A stretch of DNA of 64,000 bases from Clostridia bacterium (GTDB lineage Bacteria > Bacillota > Clostridia > Peptostreptococcales > Acidaminobacteraceae): contig JAGYOH010000001.1 of the NCBI GenBank assembly GCA_018399635.1, forward strand, positions 124,001 through 188,000, read 5' to 3'. The position numbers and the translations under genes are program-made. Below the pieces are notes generated by a model. That model saw nothing but the letters and a program-made list of their open reading frames with translations, was not told the origin of the DNA and did not search any database. This document shows, piece after piece, positions 8,841 to 16,813 of this stretch (the stretch's first letter is position 1; each line of letters starts with the position of its first letter).

Positions 8841-9344
8841 TCACATTCTGACATGGTGCTGCAGGTATTTCAACAAAAGCCTCGAGGTGGTCCCCACCAC
8901 GATCCCCGTGGGGACGGCGAAAGCCAGCAGCAGGGGAAGATAATAAAAAATATTGAAATTTTCAATCACCAGGGCCGCCATGAGGAGCTGGCCGACATTG
9001 TGGCATACCGCCCCCATGATGCTGACACTGATCATGCTGATGGCCTTCCATCTGACCAGGATTCCCATCACCAGCAAGGCCAGAAGCCCCCCGGACAAAC
9101 TGTAGAGGAGACTTGAAAGGCTGCCGAACAAGAAGGCCAGAAGCAGGATCCTGCCCACCAGCACCAGCACTGTTTCCTTGTCACTGAGCAGATAGAGGGA
9201 GACCAGGGTGACGATATTGGCGAGGCCGAGCTTGGCCCCCGGTACCATGAAATTCAAAGGAATCAGCCGCTCGATGAAGCCCAGAATCATGGCCTGGGCG
9301 ATCAATACCCCGATCAGGGCGATTTTTTTAGTGTTGATTCTCAT
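8841..9344 (-). CDS. Gx transporter family / HepT_I-like membrane protein
   Basis: 167 residues, very hydrophobic with about five helices. The PGAKLGLANIVTL stretch is typical of the family annotated as heptaprenyl diphosphate synthase component I or Gx transporter, related to ECF S-components. In Gram-positives it is found next to NusG-domain II proteins and flavinylated electron-transfer loci, which is the arrangement here. The transported substrate is unknown. It starts nine bases after the NusG-domain gene. Confidence 0.82.
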   Translation of the reverse strand: MRINTKKIALIGVLIAQAMILGFIERLIPLNFMVPGAKLGLANIVTLVSLYLLSDKETVLVLVGRILLLAFLFGSLSSLLYSLSGGLLALLVMGILVRWKAISMISVSIMGAVCHNVGQLLMAALVIENFNIFYYLPLLLAFAVPTGIVVGTTSRLLLKYLQHHVRM

Positions 9345-9353
9345 AGGCTCCCC

Positions 9354-9728
9354 CTAATCGGCAATGGCATCCACCTCAGGGGATGCCCCGCCCTCTATTT
9401 TCACCACCACTTTATGGGGCAGGCAGATGATGGACTCCCCCGGTTCCCGGATCGGCCGGGACAAGACGCACACCTGGTCCGGACAGTCCGCCTCCAGCAT
9501 GGTGACGACCCCCTCCCGGACCACGATCCGATTGTATCCCAGGTGGTTGTCGATGAGCCATTCCTCCGTCAGGTCCTCCGTCAGCACCCTTTGAGCCACC
9601 AGCTCCCCGTCGGAGGTGATGGTGAGTATCTTCTGGTCATATTTCTGGTTGATCCATTGATTCCCCAGATAAAAGGCCAGGGCGGCCAGGAGCACCAGCA
9701 GAATCAGAATCAGATCGTTTTTTTTCAT
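9354..9728 (-). CDS. NusG domain II-containing exported protein
   Basis: 124 residues. An N-terminal membrane anchor (residues 5-23) is followed by a small extracytoplasmic beta domain, ending in the hallmark DCPDQVCV and ICLPHKVVVKIEG of NusG domain II proteins. The two cysteines and the CLPH motif suggest a redox or metal role outside the membrane. It is not the transcription factor NusG. It is the first gene of the cluster and has a 200-base leader carrying a structured RNA and terminator (9800-9935). RBS AAGGAAGG is before the ATG. Confidence 0.85.
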   Translation of the reverse strand: MKKNDLILILLVLLAALAFYLGNQWINQKYDQKILTITSDGELVAQRVLTEDLTEEWLIDNHLGYNRIVVREGVVTMLEADCPDQVCVLSRPIREPGESIICLPHKVVVKIEGGASPEVDAIAD

Positions 9729-9799
9729 GGCCGGGTGTCCTTCCTTTGGATGTTAATCCAGTCTTTGCCTGTGGAAAAGGCAAAAATATTATATCATGA

Positions 9800-9837
9800 A
9801 AACAAGAAAAATCCTTCCTTAAAAGCAAGGGAAGGAT
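9800..9837 (-). terminator. Intrinsic terminator of the leader RNA upstream of the NusG-domain gene
   Basis: On the minus strand ATCCTTCC (9837-9830) pairs with GGAAGGAT (9818-9811) and is followed by TTTTTCTTGTTTT. It ends the structured RNA starting near 9932 and lies 72 bases or more before the NusG-domain start codon. Confidence 0.7.
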
Positions 9838-9932
9838 CAATCAAAACAGATATTCTCTGCGGGAAACAGAGATGAGGTATCTGCCATGCCCGATTTTGAA
9901 TAAGAAGCACTCTCACAAGGCTGTTTCTTATT
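9838..9932 (-). ncRNA. Structured leader RNA or small RNA upstream of the NusG/Gx cluster, family unknown
   Basis: Downstream of a promoter, the minus-strand RNA can form a stem AATAAGAA (9932-9925) with TTCTTATT (9906-9899). A long two-part hairpin follows in which CAGATA (9883-9878) pairs with TATCTG (9852-9847), stacked on TCTCTG/CAGAGA with loop TTTCCCG. An alternative long-range pairing (ATCAAT and AAACAG with CTGTTT and ATTGAT) competes with the first stem. Then comes the terminator. This is the layout of a transcription attenuator or a short sRNA. I cannot match it to FMN, TPP, cobalamin, moco, c-di-GMP or fluoride riboswitches. Confidence 0.5.
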
Positions 9933-9938
9933 GATAAC

Positions 9939-9967
9939 ATTTTACATTATGTTAATCATCAAATCAA
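9939..9967 (-). promoter_or_regulatory. Promoter of the structured leader RNA
   Basis: Minus-strand TTGATT (9967-9962), 17-base spacer, TAAAAT (9944-9939). Transcription would begin near 9932, exactly at the first predicted stem. Confidence 0.6.
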
Positions 9968-10010
9968 GGACATTTTTGATTTTTTTCCAAGTCAAAACCC
10001 ATTATTGAAA

Positions 10011-10814
10011 TTATTTTCTCAGGATGCTCAGTTTCACCAGATAGGTCCTGGTGGCATTGAAGGGCCAGATGAGATAAGCCGCCTTTTCCACCCTGCCGAT
10101 GGACTCCAGAAGTCCGTGCCCGTAGGTCACCGGACTCATCCCGTATTGCCGGACATAGTCCTCAAGATACGCCTCGGCCCTGTCTCGTGAAAAAGCCTGG
10201 ACAAAGGAATCTCCTGGCTTGAATTCCAGAAAATCGTTCCAGAGCATCAAAACGCCGCCCTTTTTCAGTCGGTCATCCAGAAAGACCTTCAACCCCTGGA
10301 CAATCAGTACGGTCTTGTCGAGGAGGGCCCTTTGAAGACCTTGTCCCGGTGTGATCCCCGCCTGGTCGAGGGCATAGAAAACCCGGGGCAGAAACAGCTG
10401 GGTCAGGACCGGCGTCAGCACAATGGTGTCAAAGTTCCCCAGATCCGGCAGGGGATGGACGGCGGTCTCCTCGACGATTTTCACCATGAGGGACTGGTTC
10501 GAACCTGCCCTGATGAGCCCGGCGATGACGGCTTCCTCGTCAAAACCCAGGAGATTCAGTTTTCTGATGGGATGGGGGCCTGCGCCCTGGCGCTGCAACC
10601 CCAGGGCGACCCCCTCTTCATCGAGGTCCACAAGGGTCAGGGTCCTGAGTTTTTCCTCCAGGAGGGGGTACTCCAGGTCGTTGCCGTTGCCGGGTCCCAG
10701 GACCAGGCCATCCCCCCCGAGATAGGGTGCCATGAGACCGGCGATCTCCCTGCGGTAGGATGACCAGGCTTCACGGCTGCCCCGGGTCTCCTGGTTAAGG
10801 GTCTCTTGCTTCAC
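10011..10814 (-). CDS. SAM-dependent methyltransferase-like protein of unknown substrate
   Basis: 267 residues. The glycine-rich VLGPGNGNDL and the following LTLVDLDEEGV look like motif I and motif II of class I methyltransferases, with LLDEKTV-like strands later. I do not recognise a specific family. The GTG start (10814) is nine bases after the ferritin-like gene, with AAGG seven bases upstream, so the two form one operon. Cytoplasmic. A non-enzymatic Rossmann protein is possible. Confidence 0.55.
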   Translation of the reverse strand: MKQETLNQETRGSREAWSSYRREIAGLMAPYLGGDGLVLGPGNGNDLEYPLLEEKLRTLTLVDLDEEGVALGLQRQGAGPHPIRKLNLLGFDEEAVIAGLIRAGSNQSLMVKIVEETAVHPLPDLGNFDTIVLTPVLTQLFLPRVFYALDQAGITPGQGLQRALLDKTVLIVQGLKVFLDDRLKKGGVLMLWNDFLEFKPGDSFVQAFSRDRAEAYLEDYVRQYGMSPVTYGHGLLESIGRVEKAAYLIWPFNATRTYLVKLSILRK

Positions 10815-10823
10815 AATGGGGCC

Positions 10824-11291
10824 TTAGTTTTGAAACTCCGCGGTTTCCAGGGAGGTTTCCAGGTAGGTGGTGTACTCGATGAGGCGGTTGAGCACCTCAT
10901 AGTGCTTTTTCTCTTCAAAGTAGAGTCTGAAAAAAATCAAACGCTCTGTAGCGGTGGCGGCCGTTTCCGACTTTTCCTTGTAAAAGGCCATGGACTCGTC
11001 CTCGAAGGTCAGGGCCTTGTTGAGGGCGATCAGCTTGGTCAGGTACTGGGGAGTGACCTCCTTGCCCAGCAATTCATAGAAGAAATCATTGGCCTCTCCC
11101 AGATTCTTGGAGGTGAAGGCCACCTTCGACCCCTCCTTCATGTCCCGGATCACCTCGATATGGCGCAGTTCATCCTCGGCGAGGGAATTGAAAAGATTTT
11201 TAAGTTCCTGGATCTGCACTTCATTGGCCAGTTCTTGGTAGAACTCTCGACTCTTTGCTTCAAACTCCAGGGCGAAATCTAATATTTTCAT
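10824..11291 (-). CDS. Ferritin-like di-iron protein (rubrerythrin fold, no rubredoxin domain)
   Basis: 155 residues forming a four-helix bundle. The di-iron ligands are seen as EAKSREFY, EDELRHIEV, FEDESMAFY and EEKKHYEVL, i.e. the Glu/ExxH pairs in all four helices. There is no C-terminal rubredoxin CxxC, so it resembles ferritin-family proteins linked to oxygen or peroxide tolerance in anaerobes. ATG has AGGAGG close upstream. Its own promoter lies at 11312-11339, and the methyltransferase-like gene follows. Confidence 0.85.
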   Translation of the reverse strand: MKILDFALEFEAKSREFYQELANEVQIQELKNLFNSLAEDELRHIEVIRDMKEGSKVAFTSKNLGEANDFFYELLGKEVTPQYLTKLIALNKALTFEDESMAFYKEKSETAATATERLIFFRLYFEEKKHYEVLNRLIEYTTYLETSLETAEFQN

Positions 11292-11311
11292 GTTGACCTC
11301 CTAATGATATT

Positions 11312-11339
11312 TTTATATCCTTACCCTTAATCCCTTCAA
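11312..11339 (-). promoter_or_regulatory. Promoter of the ferritin-like gene
   Basis: Minus-strand TTGAAG (11339-11334), 16-base spacer, TATAAA (11317-11312), close before the AGGAGG and ATG. Confidence 0.5.
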
Positions 11340-11411
11340 GATAACAGATTTATGCCCGCCACCCTCCTGACAGATGATCCCCCGGTCTGAAAACCCCTTC
11401 ACAATTTTTTG

Positions 11412-11440
11412 TTGAAAAATGAAAATTCTTGAGATAACAT
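11412..11440 (+). promoter_or_regulatory. Promoter of the cold-shock gene
   Basis: TTGAAA (11412-11417), 17-base spacer, TAACAT (11435-11440). It predicts a leader of about 50 bases before the csp ATG. Confidence 0.5.
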
Positions 11441-11499
11441 TAGAGTAGCACTGTTGAAGGCTGACAGTGGCAAAAAATTGATTTTGGAGGTCGTTTTCA

Positions 11500-11700
11500 A
11501 TGGAAACAGGTACAGTCAAGTGGTTCAATGCAGACAAGGGCTACGGTTTCATCACCGTGGACGGCGGCGAGGATGTCTTTGTACATTTTTCCGCGATTCA
11601 AGGGGAAGGTTTCAAAACCCTCGATGAGGGACAGCGGGTGGAATTCGAAGTCGTTGAAGGCGAAAAGGGACCACAGGCCGCTTATGTGGTGAAACTATAG
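11500..11700 (+). CDS. cspA: Cold-shock domain protein
   Basis: 66 residues, the full length of the CspA/CspB family. RNP1 is GYGFITV and RNP2 is VFVHFSAI, after the typical [11 protein letters not shown] opening. It binds single-stranded RNA and DNA as an RNA chaperone. GGAGG lies nine bases before the ATG, and a strong terminator follows. The gene is monocistronic, between divergent ferritin and convergent lysA. The symbol is used in the family sense. Confidence 0.96.
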   Translation: METGTVKWFNADKGYGFITVDGGEDVFVHFSAIQGEGFKTLDEGQRVEFEVVEGEKGPQAAYVVKL

Positions 11701-11725
11701 GGTTGACATCTCACAAACGCGTACC

Positions 11726-11760
11726 AAAAAGGCTGCTGAAGACATTCAGCAGCCTTTTTT
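11726..11760. terminator. Bidirectional terminator between csp and lysA
   Basis: AAAAAGGCTGCTGAA (11726-11740) pairs with TTCAGCAGCCTTTTT (11745-11759) around a GACA loop. T-runs stand on both strands. The lysA stop codon lies inside the T-run side. Confidence 0.88.
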
Positions 11761-13033
11761 AGAGGGGAAGGTCCCGGGAGACGAGATCCTCATAGGTCTG
11801 ACCCTTGACCATCAACTGGCTTTTCCCCTCCCTGACCAGCACGACGGGAGGCATGGGGAAGCGATTGTAGTTGTTGGCCATGGCGTAGTTGTAGGCCCCG
11901 GTATGGTAGACCACCAGCAGGTCACCGCTTTCGACCCGGGGGAGGAGGACGTCCCAGATGAGGATGTCACCGCTTTCACAGGCCCTGCCGGCAATGGTGT
12001 AGACCTGGGATTTTTCCTGACCCATTTTGTTGGCCACATCCGCGGCGTACTCGGCCTTGTAGAGGGCCGGCCGGATGTTGTCGGCCATGCCGCCGTCGAC
12101 GGCCACGTAGGTTCTGGTGTTCTTGATGGTCTTGATGGCCCCCAGGGTGTAGAGGGTGATTCCCGCCGGCCCGGCAATCCATCGGCCCGGCTCGATGATG
12201 ATCTGGGGCCGGGGGGCCTGGATCGCTTCGAATTCATCACTGATGACCTTCATGATCTCCTTGAAGAGCTTTTCAAGATCCAGGGGCTCTGTCTTGTCAT
12301 CATAGGGAATACCGAAGCCTCCTCCGAGGTTCAGAACCCCGGGGAGATAATCATAGGTCTCCTTGAGCTCCTTGATGAGCTTCATGATCACCTCAAAGGC
12401 CTTGATATAGCTCTGGCCGTCGAAGAGCTGGGACCCGATGTGAAAATGAAATCCCTCCAGGGACAGATGGGGATTCTCAAGAATCCCGGGGATGGTCTTT
12501 TCAAAAAGAATCTCGTCGATCTGGAAACCGAACTTGGTGTCCCGCTGTCCCGTGACGATGTAGGCGTGGGTGTTGATGGCCTTGAGTCCCGGTGAAAGCC
12601 TCAGTAGAATCTTTTGTCGCATGCCCCTGGCGGCGGCCAGCTCCTTGAGATGGGACAATTCATTGAGATTGTCCACCACGATGGTGCCGACCCGGTGCTC
12701 AAGGGCGAATTCAAGCTCCTCAGGAGACTTGTTGTTGCCGTGGAAAAAGATGTTTTCCGGATCCATCCCCCCCTTGAGGCCGGTATAGAGTTCTCCGCCT
12801 GAAACCACATCCATCCCGAGACCTTCACTTTTAATGATTTCCACCATCCCGATGGTCAAAAAAGCCTTGGAGGCATAGAGAATCCTGGTATGGTCATAGG
12901 CTTCGGTGAATACCTTTTTGAGGAGTCTGATCCGCTCCACCAGAATCTCATAACTCATGACATAAAGGGGTGTGGCATATTCCTTGGCGATGTCCGTCAC
13001 ATCCACACCGCTGAAAACAAAGTGATTTTTCAC
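11759..13033 (-). CDS. lysA: Diaminopimelate decarboxylase
   Basis: 424 residues, full length. This PLP enzyme makes L-lysine from meso-diaminopimelate. The PLP lysine is in LYASKAFL, the alanine-racemase-like barrel shows GFHFHIGSQ and NLGGGFG, and the C-terminal CESGDIL block supplies the Cys of the active site. The start is a GTG with AAGGAGG 11 bases upstream, longer spacing than usual. I see no lysine riboswitch in the 131-base gap before it. Confidence 0.95.
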   Translation of the reverse strand: MKNHFVFSGVDVTDIAKEYATPLYVMSYEILVERIRLLKKVFTEAYDHTRILYASKAFLTIGMVEIIKSEGLGMDVVSGGELYTGLKGGMDPENIFFHGNNKSPEELEFALEHRVGTIVVDNLNELSHLKELAAARGMRQKILLRLSPGLKAINTHAYIVTGQRDTKFGFQIDEILFEKTIPGILENPHLSLEGFHFHIGSQLFDGQSYIKAFEVIMKLIKELKETYDYLPGVLNLGGGFGIPYDDKTEPLDLEKLFKEIMKVISDEFEAIQAPRPQIIIEPGRWIAGPAGITLYTLGAIKTIKNTRTYVAVDGGMADNIRPALYKAEYAADVANKMGQEKSQVYTIAGRACESGDILIWDVLLPRVESGDLLVVYHTGAYNYAMANNYNRFPMPPVVLVREGKSQLMVKGQTYEDLVSRDLPL

Positions 13034-13164
13034 TCTTTGGGTCGCCTCCTTCTGATTGATGTCTTTATATTATGCAAGGATGATACCAGATTCCAGGATG
13101 AATTCCCCGGGCATTCGGGGCTTTTCTTCCGATTTTTCGGGAAAACCTCCGTTTTTCAGGAAAG

Positions 13165-13680
13165 TCAAACATCAATGCCCTTTCTTGAGAGGACTCCCTG
13201 TTGATAGTAGTGTTTGATCTCCTTCATCTCCGTCACCAGGTCCGCCAGTTCGTAGAGTTCCTCGGGGCAGTACCTCCCCGTCATGATGACCTCCACCTCC
13301 GGATGCTTTTCAGTAATGAGGGTTTTCAGATCCGCCAGATCAAGCATCTTGTAATGATGGGCGATGAAGATTTCATCCAGAATCACCAGATGGTATTTGC
13401 CGCTCTTGAGGATTTCCAGAGCCTTCCTGAAGCCCTCCGCCACCTTTTCATGGTCCTCTGGTGTGGGATCTCTTTCGATGAAGCACTCCAGACCGTACTG
13501 CTCCACCCTGAGATTGTCCACCAGGGCCTCAAGGCCCACCTCGGAATACTTCATGCCCTTGATGAACTGCCCCACGTAGACCTGCCTGCCCGTCATGACG
13601 GACCTCAGGGCGACCCCGAAGGCCGCCGTGGTCTTGCCCTTGCCGTTTCCAGTATAGATGTGAACATAGCCTTTATTCAA
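13165..13680 (-). CDS. cobO: Cob(I)yrinic acid a,c-diamide adenosyltransferase (CobA/BtuR type)
   Basis: 171 residues. The P-loop GNGKGKTTA at the N-terminus, VGQFIKGM and the VILDEIFIAHHY strand are typical of the CobA/CobO/BtuR adenosyltransferases, which make adenosyl-corrinoids from ATP and Co(I) corrinoid. The TTG start at 13680 has GGGAG nine bases upstream and overlaps the end of the sirtuin gene by eight bases, indicating coupled translation. No other cobalamin genes are present in the window. Confidence 0.9.
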   Translation of the reverse strand: MNKGYVHIYTGNGKGKTTAAFGVALRSVMTGRQVYVGQFIKGMKYSEVGLEALVDNLRVEQYGLECFIERDPTPEDHEKVAEGFRKALEILKSGKYHLVILDEIFIAHHYKMLDLADLKTLITEKHPEVEVIMTGRYCPEELYELADLVTEMKEIKHYYQQGVLSRKGIDV

Positions 13681-14410
13681 TGTCTGCCACTCCCTTCGTC
13701 ATGACCTCTGAAATCTTCTCCCTGAAGATCAAAGAAGCCCTGTCATCAAAGGGCGTCGGCGTCTCATTGATGATTACCAGACGCCCGCCCTTGAAATAAT
13801 CGACCAGCCCCGCCGCCGGATAAACCACCAGGGAGGTCCCGCCGACGATCATCAGATCCGCCTGGCTCACCGCCTCGACGGAGGCCTCAAGAACGCCTTC
13901 ATCCAGCATTTCCCCGTAGAGCACCACGTCCGGACGGATGATCCCGCCGCAGGCGCACCGGGGAACCCCCTCCTGGTCCAGAACCGCCTCCAGGGACCAG
14001 GCCCTGTGACACTTCATGCAATAGTTGCGATGGGCGGAGCCGTGGATCTCCAGGACCCGCCTGCTTCCCGCCATCTGATGGAGGCCATCGATGTTCTGGG
14101 TGATGATGGTGACGGTCTTCCCCGATTTCTCCAGTCCGGCCAGGGCGTGGTGAAGGCCGTTGGGCCTGGCCTCGGGATGAATCAGCAGCCCGCGGTAATG
14201 CTCAAAAAAGTCCCGGGGCTGATGGATGAAATGATTGTAGCTCAAGGCCTCCTCCGGAGCAGGACCCTTGAGCTCCTGTTCGTAGAGGCCGTCTTTTGAG
14301 CGAAAATCCGGAATGCCGCTTTCCGTGGAGGTCCCGGCACCCCCGAGAAAAACCAGGGATCCGCTCTCTTTGATCCACCGGGACAGGGTCGCCAGGGCCC
14401 GGGCATCCAC
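13673..14410 (-). CDS. Sirtuin NAD-dependent protein deacylase
   Basis: 245 residues. Sirtuin signatures in order: GAGTSTESGIPDFRS, TQNIDGLH, HGS with the catalytic His, a zinc ribbon CMKC with CACG, and GTSLVVYPAA. It removes acyl groups from lysines using NAD. The start is a GTG directly after the TAA stop of the S1-domain gene, and the 3' end overlaps the adenosyltransferase gene. All three are one operon. Confidence 0.94.
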   Translation of the reverse strand: MDARALATLSRWIKESGSLVFLGGAGTSTESGIPDFRSKDGLYEQELKGPAPEEALSYNHFIHQPRDFFEHYRGLLIHPEARPNGLHHALAGLEKSGKTVTIITQNIDGLHQMAGSRRVLEIHGSAHRNYCMKCHRAWSLEAVLDQEGVPRCACGGIIRPDVVLYGEMLDEGVLEASVEAVSQADLMIVGGTSLVVYPAAGLVDYFKGGRLVIINETPTPFDDRASLIFREKISEVMTKGVADIE

Positions 14411-15526
14411 TTACCGCTCTCCTTGATCGATGCGGTCGAAGAGGTCTCCGAAAAGATCCCCCAGGGTGGTCTCCTCCCGCTCCTCGGCCTCGTAGTCCTC
14501 CACCATTTCCCCCGGATCCCTGTACCTCAGCCGGATCCTTTTCTCTTCAGGGTCGATGGCCTCGATGGCGACGTTCACCTCGTCCCCTTCCTTGTGACGA
14601 TTGGGGGCCTCGGAGTGGTGAAGAAATCCCACGACACCGCTGTGGAGCTCCACCAGGCAGCCGCTGCCCAGGACTTTGAGGATTTTCCCCAGAGTCACCT
14701 GGTCCTCCTGAAAGTCCTCATGAATCCTGTCCCAGGGATCCCGGGTGAGGTCTTTCAGAGACAGACTGATTTTTTTCGCCTCAGGATCGAAGGACTTGAT
14801 CTGGACCTCGATGGTATCCCCCACCTGGATCACCGCCTCCAGATCCTTGATCCGGGTCCAGGCCGCATCATTGATATGAAGGTAACCCATGGCATCCCCC
14901 AGATCCACCAGGGCGCCGGCTTTGAAAATCATGTGGACCCTGCCCTTCATGATCTGGTCCACCTGTAGCCGCCGGTAGAAGGCCTCTTCCCTTTCCTTGA
15001 TTGCGATTTCCTTCGGCGCCCTGGATGACAGCACCAGATTCTGGTCCTCCTCGCTGTATGCCATCACCGCGGCCAGGAGGACTTCCCCCAGAAGAGCCTC
15101 GGCGTTTTCCACGTACCGGGTGTCGATTTGTGAAAAGGGAATGAAGCCCCTCATCCCGAGACAGTCCACCCTGAGACCTCCCTTGATCACCTCTTTGACC
15201 GTCACCTCCAGGGTGGTTCCGTCCCTATGGGCCCTTCTGACCTCTTCCACCGCCTCAAGGACCCTGGCCTCTTTTCTTGAGAGCACCACCTGCCCCGACT
15301 GATCGTCCACCTTGAGGATCATGAAAGTGAGACTTTTGCCGACCTCCCGCTCCTCATAGGGGATTTCATTGATTCTGGCGATACCGTCAAAGATATTGCC
15401 AAGATCGATGACCGCCTCTTCATCTCCGATGGCGTAAATCTTCCCCTTGATCAGGGTCCCTTCTTCCAAATCCTCCATCTGCTCCTCGTACTCTGACAGG
15501 AGTTCCTCCATGCTTTTTTCTTCCAC
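14411..15526 (-). CDS. S1 RNA-binding domain protein (ribosomal protein S1-like)
   Basis: 371 residues with four S1 domains: about residues 20-85 (GTLIKGKIYAIGDEEAVIDLG), 100-165, 185-250 (GRVHMIFKAGALVDLG) and 270-335, then an acidic tail. Firmicute S1 homologues of this size may aid mRNA binding at the ribosome, but their role differs from the six-domain E. coli S1. GTG at 15526 with GAGGTG six bases upstream is used. First gene of the operon with the sirtuin and adenosyltransferase. Confidence 0.88.
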   Translation of the reverse strand: MEEKSMEELLSEYEEQMEDLEEGTLIKGKIYAIGDEEAVIDLGNIFDGIARINEIPYEEREVGKSLTFMILKVDDQSGQVVLSRKEARVLEAVEEVRRAHRDGTTLEVTVKEVIKGGLRVDCLGMRGFIPFSQIDTRYVENAEALLGEVLLAAVMAYSEEDQNLVLSSRAPKEIAIKEREEAFYRRLQVDQIMKGRVHMIFKAGALVDLGDAMGYLHINDAAWTRIKDLEAVIQVGDTIEVQIKSFDPEAKKISLSLKDLTRDPWDRIHEDFQEDQVTLGKILKVLGSGCLVELHSGVVGFLHHSEAPNRHKEGDEVNVAIEAIDPEEKRIRLRYRDPGEMVEDYEAEEREETTLGDLFGDLFDRIDQGER

Positions 15527-15584
15527 TCATACCACCTCTCCCTTATTATAACAACTGCATTTGAATTGTGAACCGTGAATTGAC

Positions 15585-15609
15585 AAAAAAGAAGACCCTC
15601 AGGGTCTTC
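15585..15609 (-). terminator. Terminator of the BTAD-regulator operon
   Basis: Minus-strand GAAGACC (15609-15603) pairs with GGTCTTC (15597-15591), followed by TTTTTT. The TGA stop of the upstream gene sits in the hairpin loop. Confidence 0.75.
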
Positions 15610-16813
15610 CGTCAATCAGGGTGAAGACCCTGGACGCCAGGTTGTCGAGGTCCTTGAACCAGGGCCTGGTAAACACGATCCTCAGTCCCGCAGACCCTTC
15701 GAACTCTTCGATGACGTAAAGCAGGAACACCCTTGACACCTCGTCCATCTCCGAGGTGTCATGAAGGGTCAGACTGATGGGTCTGATCCCGGTCAGGGAG
15801 CGAAGCAGTCCCAGGGAAAGACTGAACAGGTAGTGGTCGTAGGCCTCGGGCCGGCCCGGAAAATCCGTGTCCTTTCCCCTCTCGAAGACCTGGGGCAGGA
15901 GGAAGTGGAGCCCGGAATAAGCGGTCTTGTGCTGTCTGAGGAAATCCTCATATTCCCGTGATGACAGCAGGGCCTTGAGAAGCTTTGCCATGAAACCGTA
16001 GGGCCTCCTGGCATATTTCGAGGCTCCCAAGGTGATTTCCAGTCGGGGGTCCTGGGGATTTTCTGCTTCTTGAGAAGAGTGGATCAGGTCGTAGAGGGCC
16101 TTGGTTGAGTCCAGGGGGGCGATATTGAGTTCCTCCCTGAGGACGTTGATGCACTGGTTGTAGCGGTTGAGGGCGCCGACCCGGTCCCCCTTTTCCAGGA
16201 GAATCCTGATGAGGAGGCCGTAGACCTGCTCGTCGTAGGGATTGAGAGCAAGCATCTCCTCAAGGACCTCGATTCCCCGGTCGTGGTCCCTGTTCTCGCT
16301 GTACAGGACCCTGAGCCTTTCCAGAACCAGGCTGTAGTTCTTCTGAAGCCGCTCTCTCTGGAAAAACACCCAGTCGTTGAAATAGTTGCAATCCTTGATA
16401 TAGAAGCCTTCGAGGTAATTGATGCCGCAGCTGTCCTTGATGCTCACGAGAACCGCTTCACCCTGGGCCTTGGACAGGTTGACCAGGTCGTCGCAATCCG
16501 ATGAAAGCGCGAAGGAGGCACTGAAGGCCAGGCTGCTGCGGTCCGTCTCGATGAAGCGTTCTTCTTTGGACCGGTCCGCCATCACCTTGTTGATGGTCCA
16601 GATATTGTACCTGAGATTGTATCTGGCCGCCTTGTCATCACTGGTCTCCCAGAGAATGGCCGCCATTTTTTCCCTGGGTATCTTCTGGTGCCGGGCCTCG
16701 TAGAGCAGGTAGAGGATCCCCAGGGATTTCAGACTGAAAAGCTCGGTGATGTCGGCGCCGTTGAGGTGGATTCTCGGCGCTCCGGAGTAAAAAAGCTTCA
16801 CGTGGTTTTTCAC
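15599..16813 (-). CDS. BTAD-domain (SARP-like) transcriptional regulator
   Basis: 404 residues. The N-terminal about 100 residues form an OmpR-like winged helix (LKSLGILYLLYEA, ILWETSDDKAARYNLRYNI). Residues about 110-245 are the helical bacterial transcriptional activation domain with TPR-like repeats (EVLEEMLALNPYDEQVYGLLI). The last about 140 residues look like a remnant of a STAND-type module without a Walker A motif. It overlaps the amidohydrolase gene by four bases (GTGA) and is last in the nhaC operon, so it probably controls that pathway. Confidence 0.78.
   Translation of the reverse strand: MKNHVKLFYSGAPRIHLNGADITELFSLKSLGILYLLYEARHQKIPREKMAAILWETSDDKAARYNLRYNIWTINKVMADRSKEERFIETDRSSLAFSASFALSSDCDDLVNLSKAQGEAVLVSIKDSCGINYLEGFYIKDCNYFNDWVFFQRERLQKNYSLVLERLRVLYSENRDHDRGIEVLEEMLALNPYDEQVYGLLIRILLEKGDRVGALNRYNQCINVLREELNIAPLDSTKALYDLIHSSQEAENPQDPRLEITLGASKYARRPYGFMAKLLKALLSSREYEDFLRQHKTAYSGLHFLLPQVFERGKDTDFPGRPEAYDHYLFSLSLGLLRSLTGIRPISLTLHDTSEMDEVSRVFLLYVIEEFEGSAGLRIVFTRPWFKDLDNLASRVFTLIDGRP

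Noticed and set aside
9800-9967. FMN or TPP riboswitch upstream of the Gx transporter genes
   Set aside because: Neither the RFN core nor the THI-box CTGAGA/ACCTGA elements are present; kept only as an unassigned structured RNA.
11313-11537. 74-codon minus-strand frame across the csp promoter
   Set aside because: It overlaps both the csp promoter and the ferritin promoter and lacks an RBS.
13034-13164. Lysine riboswitch before lysA
   Set aside because: The gap is only 131 bases and no L-box core sequences are seen.
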